Of a stretch of 64,000 nt of DNA, positions 1 to 8,752 are shown one piece after another. This DNA is from Arsenophonus sp. aPb. GTDB taxonomy: Bacteria; Pseudomonadota; Gammaproteobacteria; Enterobacterales; Enterobacteriaceae. The DNA is taken from assembly GCF_029873475.1 (NCBI RefSeq), contig NZ_CP123499.1, forward strand, positions 2,666,001 to 2,730,000, given 5' to 3'. A program made the translations under genes and the position numbers. A model generated the notes under the pieces. It was not told the origin of the DNA. It was given only the letters and a program-made list of their open reading frames with translations, and ran no database searches. Positions within the stretch are counted from its first letter, which is position 1. Every line of letters starts with the position of its first letter.

Positions 1-282
1 CATCAAAATCAAAATGAGGATGGTAAAAAATATTTCCATATTATCCTTACTGATAAGTCTAAGTTATAAGCCGAGCAAAGTATTATTATGCTTAACAGAT
101 ATTAATAGAAAATAAGACTATGCTATCAAAAAAGAACTAGCCCACCGCAAAACGACTACATTTCGCCATATTCTATCCTTAACAACAAACTATCATTGGC
201 AATATTTTTGACTTTAAGATTAATCGTATCAGTAAATTTTATATTCCATTTCACTTAGAAATTAACATCAACGTCTATAAAC
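1..282. other. AT-rich non-coding stretch at the left edge
   Basis: No gene with a ribosome binding site is visible on either strand. The sequence is AT-rich and carries only short open frames. It lies downstream of the purine permease, which reads leftwards. Confidence 0.5.
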
Positions 283-1629
283 TTAAATAGCTAAACCACT
301 AATGTAAAAAGCGACTAAGATTATTGCGATCAGAACGGTACCAATATTTAATTTACGCCACTCTCCGGCACAAACACGGCCAATCACTAAGCCAGCAAAG
401 CCAATCATGATGCCAGTGACAATATTACAGGTTAAGACAATGAATACTGCACAAAGTAAACCGGCGATGGCATCAATAAAGTCATTAAAATCCAGTTGGG
501 CAACATTACTCAGCATTAATAAACCAACATACATCAATGCTGGGGCTGTCGCATAAGACGGCACTAAATAAGATAAGGGGGATAAAAATAAAATTAACAA
601 AAACAGCAAGCCAACCACTACCGCCGTTAATCCGGTTTTACCACCCGCAGCGGTACCGGCTGCCGATTCAATGTAAACTGCCGCCGGTGAAGCACCAATG
701 ATACCAGCAAAAATACTACTAACTGAATCGGCGGTTAACGCCTTACCACCATCAATAATTTGACCATTTTTGTCCAACAGATTAGCTTGACCCGCTACAG
801 CACGGATCGTCCCTGTAGCATCAAAAATAGCTGTCATAACTAGTGCAAATAAACTAGGTAAAACAACTGGTTGTAACGCACCAACAATATCCATACTAAA
901 CAATAACGATAAACCGTCTTCACCCAAGGTTGGCAATTTAAACAAACCTTGGTATTTCACTTGCGGATCAAAAATTAAGCCAATAATAGAAATCGCAATG
1001 ATCACGATTAATACCCCACCCGGCGTTTTTCTTTTTTCCAAACCAAAGATGACGGCCAAGCCAATCAGCGACATGATGACAGGAAAAGAAGTAAATTGCC
1101 CAAGCGCAACCGGCAAACCAGCCTGCTCATTTTTTACCACCAAACCAATACCATTAGCGGCTATCAATAGCAAAAACAGCCCGATACCAATTCCTGTACC
1201 TTGAGCAATTCCCTTCGGCATACTGCGTAGAATAAAGCTACGAACACCTGTAATGGAAATAAAAGTAAATAAACATCCCATCAAAAAAACGGCACCTAAA
1301 GCAACAGGAATGCTTACTTGCTGACTAAGAACCAGGCTAAATGCGGTAAATGCGGTTAATGAAATAGCACAACCGATGGCCATCGGTAAATTAGCCCATA
1401 AGCCCATTAATAATGAGCCAAATCCTGCTACCAGGCAGGTAGCAATAAAAATTGCCGTGGGTGGAAAACCAGCTTGACCTAGCATACCTGGTACGACAAT
1501 AACAGAGTAGACCATGGCTAAAAATGTGGTCAGCCCTGCAATAATCTCGCGACGAATTGTCGAGCCTCGTTGCTGTATTTTAAAAAAATAATTTAGTTTG
1601 CAATTCGAAGGAGTTTGCCTAACAGACAT
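283..1629 (-). CDS. NCS2-family purine (adenine/guanine/hypoxanthine) permease
   Basis: An inner-membrane transporter of the AzgA-like branch of NCS2, which imports purine bases with protons. The 448 residues are almost wholly hydrophobic with about 12-14 predicted membrane segments, the usual length for this branch. Near the N terminus the family pattern GLTTFLAMVYSVIVVP is clear; a central FDATGT motif and an AAGTAAGGKTGLTA stretch complete the transport core. The ATG at 1629 follows a GAGG ribosome site. Two PurR-like operators lie 44-100 bases upstream, so purine repression is likely. The substrate among the purine bases cannot be fixed from sequence alone. Confidence 0.9.
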   Translation of the reverse strand: MSVRQTPSNCKLNYFFKIQQRGSTIRREIIAGLTTFLAMVYSVIVVPGMLGQAGFPPTAIFIATCLVAGFGSLLMGLWANLPMAIGCAISLTAFTAFSLVLSQQVSIPVALGAVFLMGCLFTFISITGVRSFILRSMPKGIAQGTGIGIGLFLLLIAANGIGLVVKNEQAGLPVALGQFTSFPVIMSLIGLAVIFGLEKRKTPGGVLIVIIAISIIGLIFDPQVKYQGLFKLPTLGEDGLSLLFSMDIVGALQPVVLPSLFALVMTAIFDATGTIRAVAGQANLLDKNGQIIDGGKALTADSVSSIFAGIIGASPAAVYIESAAGTAAGGKTGLTAVVVGLLFLLILFLSPLSYLVPSYATAPALMYVGLLMLSNVAQLDFNDFIDAIAGLLCAVFIVLTCNIVTGIMIGFAGLVIGRVCAGEWRKLNIGTVLIAIILVAFYISGLAI

Positions 1630-1672
1630 GTTGATCCTCTGTTTAGATATTCAAGGTAACTTTCAGCTATAG

Positions 1673-1688
1673 AAGAAAACGATTGCGT
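1673..1688 (-). promoter_or_regulatory. PurR-box-like operator 1
   Basis: On the minus strand the 16-mer ACGCAATCGTTTTCTT fits the known PurR consensus ANGCAANCGNTTNCNT at every fixed position. It lies 44 bases upstream of a purine permease start, which supports the call. Confidence 0.6.
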
Positions 1689-1712
1689 CAAAAAATAAAC
1701 CATTTCAATTAT

Positions 1713-1728
1713 ACGCAATCGTTTGGCT
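1713..1728 (+). promoter_or_regulatory. PurR-box-like operator 2
   Basis: The 16-mer ACGCAATCGTTTGGCT keeps the CGCAANCGTTTG core of PurR operators. It is inverted relative to operator 1, 24 bases further upstream of the permease. Confidence 0.55.
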
Positions 1729-1805
1729 TCATAAAAAGAAAAAAGAAATTTTAAAGACGCAATTATCTGGTGATCCTAAGGAAATAATCAAGCGTTTTTC
1801 ACTAT

Positions 1806-1824
1806 AAAAATGATTATCATCATT
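1806..1824. promoter_or_regulatory. Fur-box-like site
   Basis: The 19-mer AAAAATGATTATCATCATT matches 14 of 19 positions of the enterobacterial Fur consensus. It is remote from both flanking starts (about 180 and 360 bases), so its target is unclear. In such AT-rich DNA a chance match is possible. Confidence 0.25.
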
Positions 1825-2184
1825 TTATCGTTATGAAAAACAAGAAGATTTTCTATTTATTTTTTATGTTATACCAGCCAAAAGTAGCACTCTATCACAC
1901 GATAAAATAATGATATTATTTTGCCAGGCAAATAAATTCCCCCATAAACTGACTGTTTGATCTGATAATTTCTTTCAAATATTAATTAAATGTAAAATAT
2001 CTATTTTTATTTCCTACATGAGTAACTGCTACCATTTTTAAACCAACAATGTTATTAACATTTATGCTAATATAATTTATTGATGATTATTATATTATGT
2101 AAACCATTTTAGTATGTTATAAACATAAGTCATTGCTGGACTTAATGACAACAATATTTATTTTAATTAAACTAATTTAATTTC

Positions 2185-3873
2185 ATGGCAATAATAAATA
2201 ACAACTCTTTATCTAAAACAGATATAAAAACACTATTCGGTTTCTTACTATTTCTGTTAATTTACCTGCTGCCAGGTATCTTTGGACACAATCCCTGGAA
2301 GCAAGATGAAAATTATAGTTTTGGTATTATACAAACCATGTATGAAACAGGTAATTGGCTGATCCCAACAAATGCTGGCCAACCGTTCATGGAAAAACCC
2401 CCGCTCTATTATTGGGTTGCAACCATTGGTGTCCATCTTTTTTCCGCTTGGTTACCGATGCATGATGCAGCCAGAACTGCCACGGTATTTTTTTCTGCCT
2501 TGAGTTTATCCTTTTTTGTTTTTTTAGCCCGTCGTTTCTTCTCTGCGGACAGCTTTTCTGATCATCGCATCTGGATAGCACTAGCGCTATTCGCATCAGC
2601 GCCGGGTATATTACGCCATAGCCACGATATGTTTACCGATACCGCATTGATCGCTGGCACTATTATTGGTTTATATGGCTTATTAGGTCTCATTAAGCAG
2701 GAAAACAGTCTCTTTTCCACCCTTTGGTTAACGGCCGGTACTGTCATTACTATGCTATCAAAGGGCGTTTTTGTTCCCTGCTTAATTTGGATCTGTTTAA
2801 TTCTAGCGCCGATTTGTTTAAAAACTTGTCGCAATAAACGCTATTACTCTCTGGCAATTATTGCTGGGCTACTATCTTTATGTTTAATTTTACCCTGGCC
2901 AATTTTGCTTTTTCGTGATAACCCTGAACTGTTTAAAGTTTGGTTTTGGGATAATAATATTGGCCGTTTTTTGGGTTTTTCAGTTGAATATTTAGGCGCG
3001 AAAGCAAAAGTCTTCCGTATTCCTGAAGCAATACTTCTTTTTGCCCTACCATCAGGCATCTTAGCTTTTATTTTTATCTTAAAACAACCAATAAAAAATC
3101 TTACGGACAATAGGTTTTTTTTACCGACTTGCTTTGTATTATTAGGCGTTATTTTATTACAAATTTCAGCCTCTGGTCGCGCATTATATTTATTACCTTT
3201 TATTGCACCGATGGCATTATTGGCGACTCACTGTTTTTGTCTATTACCCTCACTAATATATAAAATTGGTTATTACTTTAGTCTAATTTTGTTTTCCCTA
3301 CTTATCCCGTTAATATGGATTGGCTATGGGTTATCTTTATCCGCTGAACACCACCAATTACTAGCAATCTTTCGTCAATGGTTGCCAAGCGGCTATCAGC
3401 CTCACTTTTCTTGGTTAGCCTTTTTATTTGCGTTAGCTATCACGTTAATCTGGCTATTTAAAAAACGTTTCTTAGCCAACCAACTGGCTTTAAAAGCGGC
3501 TCAAATATGGTGTTTAGGATTGACTATTATCTGGGGATTAGTCTTTTCACTCTTTATTGGCTGGATAGATTATGCAAAAGGTTATCAAAATGTGTTTGCC
3601 GATCTAAAACAGCATATTGCCAGCGAATATCTCCCTACCGACTGTATGGTCTCCCATGAAGTGGGTGAATCCGAAGCGCCAATGCTTTACTACTACACCG
3701 GAATTTTACATCAATCACAATATTACTACGAAACTCCGCCTAATTGCCGTTGGATGCTCGATCTTTCCAAAGAGGTTAGAGAACCGCCACCAGGTATGGA
3801 AATATTCTGGATCGGCCACCGTCCCGATGAAACAGAAGAGAATTTGGTGCTGTATAAGAAGATCGAGCGTTAA
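2185..3873 (+). CDS. ArnT-like membrane glycosyltransferase (PMT/GT83-type)
   Basis: A 562-residue polytopic membrane protein resembling ArnT and related dolichyl-phosphate-mannose-type transferases, which move a sugar from a polyprenyl phosphate carrier onto lipid A or another envelope acceptor. The first periplasmic loop (about residues 33-75) has the family pattern NPWKQDENYSFG followed by GQPFMEKPPLYYW, containing the catalytic acidic residue and the MEKPPLYYW signature. About 11-12 membrane helices follow, then a roughly 100-residue periplasmic C-terminal part. It is the length of ArnT (about 550), but no other arn genes lie nearby, so the acceptor is unknown. No strong ribosome site precedes the ATG at 2185. 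Confidence 0.75.
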   Translation: MAIINNNSLSKTDIKTLFGFLLFLLIYLLPGIFGHNPWKQDENYSFGIIQTMYETGNWLIPTNAGQPFMEKPPLYYWVATIGVHLFSAWLPMHDAARTATVFFSALSLSFFVFLARRFFSADSFSDHRIWIALALFASAPGILRHSHDMFTDTALIAGTIIGLYGLLGLIKQENSLFSTLWLTAGTVITMLSKGVFVPCLIWICLILAPICLKTCRNKRYYSLAIIAGLLSLCLILPWPILLFRDNPELFKVWFWDNNIGRFLGFSVEYLGAKAKVFRIPEAILLFALPSGILAFIFILKQPIKNLTDNRFFLPTCFVLLGVILLQISASGRALYLLPFIAPMALLATHCFCLLPSLIYKIGYYFSLILFSLLIPLIWIGYGLSLSAEHHQLLAIFRQWLPSGYQPHFSWLAFLFALAITLIWLFKKRFLANQLALKAAQIWCLGLTIIWGLVFSLFIGWIDYAKGYQNVFADLKQHIASEYLPTDCMVSHEVGESEAPMLYYYTGILHQSQYYYETPPNCRWMLDLSKEVREPPPGMEIFWIGHRPDETEENLVLYKKIER

Positions 3874-3899
3874 CTACGCCAGTAATGGTTATGATGGAG

Positions 3900-3926
3900 A
3901 ACCGCTATGGATCACATAGCGGTTTT
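3900..3926. terminator. Bidirectional stem-loop between convergent genes
   Basis: A perfect 10-bp stem (AACCGCTATG / CATAGCGGTT) with a 5-base loop is followed by TTTTC. It sits between the convergent glycosyltransferase and deiminase genes and overlaps the deiminase stop codon. Confidence 0.7.
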
Positions 3927-4919
3927 CGGTTGTTGTTGAGTCACACAATGAATACCACCCCCGCCGATAGCGATGGTATCAATATTAACAGTGACAATTT
4001 TACGGTTGGGAAAACAGTCCGTTAATATTTCTACAGCGACTTTATCTGCCTTTTGATCACCAAATTCTGGTATTATCACTGCCTGTTGACAGAGATAATA
4101 GTTAACATAACTGGCAGCAAATTCAGGATAACGCTGACGGTTAACTCTGACATTTTGCGGCGTATTTAATATAGTTATATCTTTAATTTTATTCATCGCT
4201 ATTAAGCTGTTTTGATGCTCTCTGGTAACTCGATAATCAAAAGAATAGGTATCGTTTTCCAAACTAATAATAATACCGTTATCATCAATAAAACGAGCAT
4301 AAAAATCGATATGGCCATCGGTAATATCATAACCTTTAATACCTTTTAGCCAAATAATGTCCGTCAATCCTAAATAGGTTTTTAACTTTTCTTCTATGTT
4401 CTGGCGTGTGTAATTAGGATTACGAGCTCTATTTAAGATCGAGCTTTCGGTAAATATCCCGACTCCCGAACCATTAACTTCAATACTGCCACCTTCAATG
4501 TTAATATTTGCTTTAATTAGTTGGCTTTTTGTGTAGTCCGCCATAATTTTGGCTACATGACGATCAAAATTATGCCGCTGTTTGTTGCCCCAACCATTAA
4601 AATTAAAATCAATAGCCACCAATTGCCCTGAGCTTTTATCCAACACAAAATTAGCACCGCTATCCCTGATCCAAATATCATTAAGAGGCACTTCAATATA
4701 ATTCACCGCACTGCCGAGTAAATTCCAAGCAACGGGAGAATTTTCAGGCGTGACCAATAAATTAACCGGTTCAAATTGTGCAATCGCTAAGGCAATATCC
4801 GCTAAATTCTGCTGTAGGCTGGTAATTAAGTGTTTTGGCCAAATGGTTGCAGACATACCAAATGACATCCAGGTGCAAGTATGTGCCTGCGATTCGTGCG
4901 GAAAGTAATACATTTTCAC
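3912..4919 (-). CDS. Agmatine deiminase / peptidyl-arginine deiminase family enzyme
   Basis: A 335-residue cytosolic guanidine-modifying enzyme that probably hydrolyses agmatine to N-carbamoylputrescine and ammonia. All catalytic blocks of the family are visible: DIWIRDSG (about 82-89), NIEGGSIEVNG (about 140), TDGHIDFYARF (about 200) and, at the C terminus, GGGGIHCVTQQQP with the nucleophilic cysteine. The length fits bacterial AguA (about 340-370). AguB, the next enzyme of the pathway, is not adjacent. The ATG at 4919 follows GGATAGGTG. A relaxed substrate such as a related guanidine compound cannot be excluded. Confidence 0.85.
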   Translation of the reverse strand: MKMYYFPHESQAHTCTWMSFGMSATIWPKHLITSLQQNLADIALAIAQFEPVNLLVTPENSPVAWNLLGSAVNYIEVPLNDIWIRDSGANFVLDKSSGQLVAIDFNFNGWGNKQRHNFDRHVAKIMADYTKSQLIKANINIEGGSIEVNGSGVGIFTESSILNRARNPNYTRQNIEEKLKTYLGLTDIIWLKGIKGYDITDGHIDFYARFIDDNGIIISLENDTYSFDYRVTREHQNSLIAMNKIKDITILNTPQNVRVNRQRYPEFAASYVNYYLCQQAVIIPEFGDQKADKVAVEILTDCFPNRKIVTVNIDTIAIGGGGIHCVTQQQPKTAM

Positions 4920-5067
4920 CTATCCTACTAAAATAATTTAACAAGCAAGCAAATAGCTAAAATTCACTGTTGTTTAAGATTAATCAGCGAAAAGCCCTTT
5001 ATTTCTGGCTTAAAAGTAGATAGAGTAATCGGTCTAAAAATTATTGTCTACTGTTTTGGAGATCAAT

Positions 5068-5664
5068 ATGGCTGACCAAACGGAAAAACAACGCGCTAAG
5101 AAAAAACAGATCATTACCGCCGCTATTCACTGTTTTGTTGAAAAAGGGTTTCATGCCACTTCAACGGCGGAAATATGTAAAGCCGCTGGCATGAGTCCCG
5201 GAAATTTATTCCATTACTATCCAACTAAAAATTCCATTATTGAAGCCATTGCTTTACAAGATCAGGCCGATTTTGCCACGCTACTACAGATAGAACAGGC
5301 CAATAGTTCGGCCATTGAAACTGTTATTACTATGATGACCAGGCTATTACAACTTTATAATGAGCCAACCTATGCTCGCTTAAGTCTGGAAATTATTGCC
5401 GAAGCCAGTAGAAACCCGGTAATTAACAGCACTTTTATTGAAAATGAAAAAATTGTCAGACAACAACTGGTTGATGTCCTAAAGCATGGCGTCAGTAATG
5501 GCGAAATTGATCCAAAATTATCGATTGAAAATACTGCTTCCTGGTTAATGACCATCGCTGACGGCGCAATCGGACGTGATCTTATGGAGCCAGAGTTTGA
5601 TTTGGCCAATCGTTTAGAGTCATTTATCTATATGATCAAGAAGATATTGATACCAATTAAGTAG
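5068..5664 (+). CDS. TetR/AcrR-family transcriptional regulator
   Basis: A 198-residue repressor. Residues about 9-60 form the TetR DNA-binding domain (IITAAIHCFVEKGFHATSTAEI then AGMSPGNLFHYYPTKNSII in shortened form), with the typical recognition helix ending in LFHYY. The rest is an all-helical ligand-binding and dimer domain. I chose ATG 5068 because a GGAG motif lies 7 bases before it; a TTG 24 bases upstream in frame has no such support. It diverges from the agmatine deiminase-family gene with about 150 bases between, so it may control that gene or itself. The ligand is unknown. Confidence 0.88.
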   Translation: MADQTEKQRAKKKQIITAAIHCFVEKGFHATSTAEICKAAGMSPGNLFHYYPTKNSIIEAIALQDQADFATLLQIEQANSSAIETVITMMTRLLQLYNEPTYARLSLEIIAEASRNPVINSTFIENEKIVRQQLVDVLKHGVSNGEIDPKLSIENTASWLMTIADGAIGRDLMEPEFDLANRLESFIYMIKKILIPIK

Positions 5665-5875
5665 GGGTTAATAGGATAATTGGTATATAGATATAAGCCT
5701 CACAAGGTATTAATAAGCAAGGAAATAGGCTTTGCTGTTAAATTGAGTTTAGATGGATTAGTTGTTACTTAATTTGACAGTTTGCTGTAATAAAGTACAG
5801 CATAAACTGACTGCCGCTAAAAGTAACAACTTAAACACCGACGCATTACTATTGCATCTAACTACTTTAACTAGC

Positions 5876-7267
5876 TTAGGTTTTTTGTAGTTTTCGTTTT
5901 AATGGTTGACAATTTTCAACGACTGTTTTAATTTCTTCAGCCGTGAAACCAACAATATTCAAAAAATGCAAATTGAATATAACCTCCATTTTTAAACAGA
6001 GAGTCCATAGCTCTCGGCCCTTAACAAATTCATCTTCTAAGTTTTGATTGTAATGCGTTAAATAATGCCTGATATCTACAACTTTTCTTATAAACTTACT
6101 TCTTTCATTACTAGTTCCAAGATACTCTTTAAACGGCTCAATTAGTCTTTTTAACCGTTTAGCCAGATTAATTTCATTTCCATGCATTAATCTGCCTTTT
6201 AGCCAGTCAATATGAGCATCTGGGCATGCTGCAAGAACGGTAGATACCAGTGATTGAAAAACCTCTGGTTCCATTAATTTTTCATCGTTAGTTCTTCTAT
6301 GGTGGACTTCCAGCCCTTGTGCTAAGGCTAAAAACTTACCATCAAGATATTTTTGAGCGCCTATTTTAGTTGAGAAATATAAACCAAATGCAGGGGCTAA
6401 ATATTCATAAGCACTTATCCAACTGTTGAACACTTGCTGAGCATTATGTTTAATAGCAGCATAACTAAATATCATATCTTGATGCCAAGTTCGTTTGGGT
6501 ACTTTTTCAGAAAATGGAATACTTTGATAATAGATTTTGATTGGAACTGAGTATTGTGTACCATCTCCGAGGTCACGCTGTATTTCGGATGACGTTGCTG
6601 AAACGTTTTTTATAGCAACAATGGCATCCATGGCAAAACACATAAGATGGGTAATTTTAAAAGCAATCGTGGTGAAGTCGTTCAGATCACACAATTCTCC
6701 CGATTCAAGCTTAAAATAAGCTTTCTGAGTGATCTTTGCTTCTTTTAGACTTGGACAACTTGGAAGCTTATATGAAAAACAAATTTCAAGCTTCATTCCA
6801 TTATCCAGAGTAAAGCCTATTTTTTCAGGTGGATTATAACTAACCTTTGCTGTTTGCCTTTTCCTATCGTAATCTACACTTATTCCACTGATCCCAATCC
6901 ACTCATCCAGGCAATCCACTGCAAAAGAAAAGGTATTAAAACTGACAGGCTCATCTTGCCCCCATGCTGCCCCAATTAAGGCTCTATGGGCATAAATCTT
7001 TGATTTTGAAATACCTCCAGGTGGGAAACTTTTTTTGATATAAAAACAGTTATCAAGGGTTACCAGACCATCATTTTCAACATGACCTATTATTCTATCT
7101 ATATCATCATTTCTTTTTAACGCATCTATACTCTCATCGAAAAGACCCACAATTTCTAAGTCAATGCATCCACTATCACTGATTGAGAGTAGCCCTGGTA
7201 TTTTCTTATCTTCTTTTTCCGGCAACCAGAAGTAGCCTGTTTTTCTGTATTGTTCTTCAATTCTCAC
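5876..7267 (-). CDS. ApeA-like HEPN abortive-infection protein
   Basis: A 463-residue protein with the layout of the ApeA anti-phage family. A beta-rich N-terminal half (about 1-230) starts with a YFWLPE segment and contains alternating strands. A helical C-terminal HEPN domain follows. Residues 400-405 read RHYLTH, giving the R-x4-H ribonuclease signature of HEPN toxins, in the context DIRHYLTHYNQ. ApeA proteins are known single-gene defence systems thought to cleave RNA on infection and stop phage growth; that role is inferred here. It stands alone between a TetR regulator and ssb, outside the prophage. Confidence 0.72.
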   Translation of the reverse strand: MRIEEQYRKTGYFWLPEKEDKKIPGLLSISDSGCIDLEIVGLFDESIDALKRNDDIDRIIGHVENDGLVTLDNCFYIKKSFPPGGISKSKIYAHRALIGAAWGQDEPVSFNTFSFAVDCLDEWIGISGISVDYDRKRQTAKVSYNPPEKIGFTLDNGMKLEICFSYKLPSCPSLKEAKITQKAYFKLESGELCDLNDFTTIAFKITHLMCFAMDAIVAIKNVSATSSEIQRDLGDGTQYSVPIKIYYQSIPFSEKVPKRTWHQDMIFSYAAIKHNAQQVFNSWISAYEYLAPAFGLYFSTKIGAQKYLDGKFLALAQGLEVHHRRTNDEKLMEPEVFQSLVSTVLAACPDAHIDWLKGRLMHGNEINLAKRLKRLIEPFKEYLGTSNERSKFIRKVVDIRHYLTHYNQNLEDEFVKGRELWTLCLKMEVIFNLHFLNIVGFTAEEIKTVVENCQPLKRKLQKT

Positions 7268-7512
7268 AAGATAGCCTTTTAAAATCTAATTTTTGTATAT
7301 TGGGTTGGCATAAGTAGATATTGAAGGTAATCACTACGTTTCATACCTGTAACGATTAATAACCATCTCACCTTTCTTTAAAAAAAAGCCCGCGGCTACT
7401 AGTGCTTTCAAGAAAATACTTTACATTACAGTCTATGGTATTTTCAAAAATGCATCTATTAACTCACAGGCTTTCGATAGATTAACGAGTTTTATTACAA
7501 ACTTGAATGGCA

Positions 7513-7538
7513 AAAAGCCTCGCAAAAGCGAGGCTTTT
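7513..7538. terminator. Orphan bidirectional terminator
   Basis: A perfect 11-bp stem AAAAGCCTCGC / GCGAGGCTTTT with an AAAA loop has T or A tracts on both sides. No coding region ends next to it. Confidence 0.65.
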
Positions 7539-7870
7539 AATTCTTTTAACTTCACACTTAACGGTAGTGACTCACCTTTTATCCCATTATATTTCTACTA
7601 GAACATTAGTAAATCAAGAATAAAAAACTTTCATCAAAGTAACTATAACACTGAATGGTTGCTATAGATTTAGGGCGCCTTACGAATTTGAGGAGTATTA
7701 TATAAGTAAAGTAAAACAACAGGCATCAAAAAACCATCGATAAAAAGCTTTAGCTTCCCTTTGTCTCACTAACAATATGCATAGTCACTAATTTGCTCAT
7801 CTTGAGCCTTCATTTTCTACGTTTGACAAACCAGGCTAGTAAAAAAAAAATCCACAAAAAACTTTGCAGC

Positions 7871-7900
7871 GCTAAACAAAAACCCCGAATAACGGGGCTT
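7871..7900 (-). terminator. Terminator of ssb
   Basis: On the minus strand CCCCG TTATT CGGGG is followed by TTTTTGTTT, about 40 bases after the ssb stop codon. Confidence 0.75.
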
Positions 7901-7937
7901 AAAGAAATATAATTTACATTAAATTATATGATATCCC

Positions 7938-8474
7938 TCAAAACGGAATATCATCATCAAAATCCATTGGTGGTTCAGCCGGTGTCGCGGGAGCGGTTTT
8001 ACCAGAATGGGCGGCTGGCGCTGATGCTGGTGCGTTACCACTAAACTGCTGAGTTTGTTGTGGCTGTTGTGGTTGTCCCCAGCCACTGGCTGGATTATTT
8101 TGTGACATACCCTCTTGTGAGCCACCACGCGCGCCTAACATTTGCATGGTTCCACCAATATTCACCACCACTTCGGTAGAGTAGCGATCCTGGCCATTTT
8201 GATCTTGCCATTTACGGGTTTGTAGTGAGCCTTCAATATAAACTTGTGAACCTTTACGTAAATATTCACCTGCCACTTCCGCCAGCTTGCCAAAGATCAC
8301 AACACGGTGCCATTCTGTTTTTTCCCGCATTTCGCCACTTTGCTTATCACGCCAACTTTCAGAGGTTGCCAGCGTAAGATTCGCAACCGCACCACCATTT
8401 GGCATATAACGAATTTCAGGATCTTGTCCCAAGTTGCCGATAAGTATGACTTTGTTAACGCCTCTGCTGGCCAT
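7938..8474 (-). CDS. ssb: Single-stranded DNA-binding protein
   Basis: A 178-residue SSB that coats single-stranded DNA in replication, repair and recombination. Residues 1-112 are the OB-fold, beginning MASRGVNKVILIGNLGQDPE and containing the family block SQVYIEGSLQTRKWQDQNG. A Gln/Pro/Ala-rich flexible linker follows, then the acidic tip MDFDDDIPF that recruits partner proteins. Length and ends match enterobacterial SSB. It is divergent from uvrA, with an SOS box in the shared 280-base region, as in E. coli. Confidence 0.97.
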   Translation of the reverse strand: MASRGVNKVILIGNLGQDPEIRYMPNGGAVANLTLATSESWRDKQSGEMREKTEWHRVVIFGKLAEVAGEYLRKGSQVYIEGSLQTRKWQDQNGQDRYSTEVVVNIGGTMQMLGARGGSQEGMSQNNPASGWGQPQQPQQTQQFSGNAPASAPAAHSGKTAPATPAEPPMDFDDDIPF

Positions 8475-8669
8475 TCGATACTCCTGATGTATTAATATTT
8501 TTGCCTAAATTCAAATGTCGCTAGTTTAACATGCGAACACGCTATTGAATATGGAAACCAAACCGTTGTGATTACGGTTTGCGAAACGTCTTAGAAAATT
8601 ATACTGCAATATTGCTAAATTTTTTTAAGTTTGGCGATTAAATTGCAGAATATGACAGCCTATACTGTA

Positions 8670-8685
8670 CTGTATATTCATTCAG
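8670..8685. promoter_or_regulatory. LexA (SOS) box between ssb and uvrA
   Basis: CTGTATATTCATTCAG fits CTG-N10-CAG and is the same core as the E. coli uvrA/ssb box. It would repress uvrA and one of the ssb promoters until DNA damage. Confidence 0.85.
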
Positions 8686-8752
8686 CCAGAATTGTGTAAT
8701 AATAAAACGTTTTATTTACTGTTTGAATGTGTTCTCATCCGGGATGTGGTAT

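Larger units (their letters stand above)
1630..2184. other. Intergenic region with PurR-like and Fur-like sites
   Basis: A 555-base gap between the leftward permease and the rightward glycosyltransferase. It holds two PurR-like boxes near the permease start and one Fur-like site, listed separately. The rest is very AT-rich, and no further gene is visible. Confidence 0.5.
7268..7937. other. Gene-free region between apeA-like gene and ssb
   Basis: About 670 bases with no supported gene. It contains a strong hairpin (7513-7538) not adjacent to any surviving gene and the ssb terminator. This suggests that a gene has been lost here. Confidence 0.4.

Noticed and set aside
5044..5067. TTG start giving eight extra residues for the TetR regulator
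   Set aside because: The ATG at 5068 has a GGAG site at correct spacing and matches the usual TetR N-terminal length.
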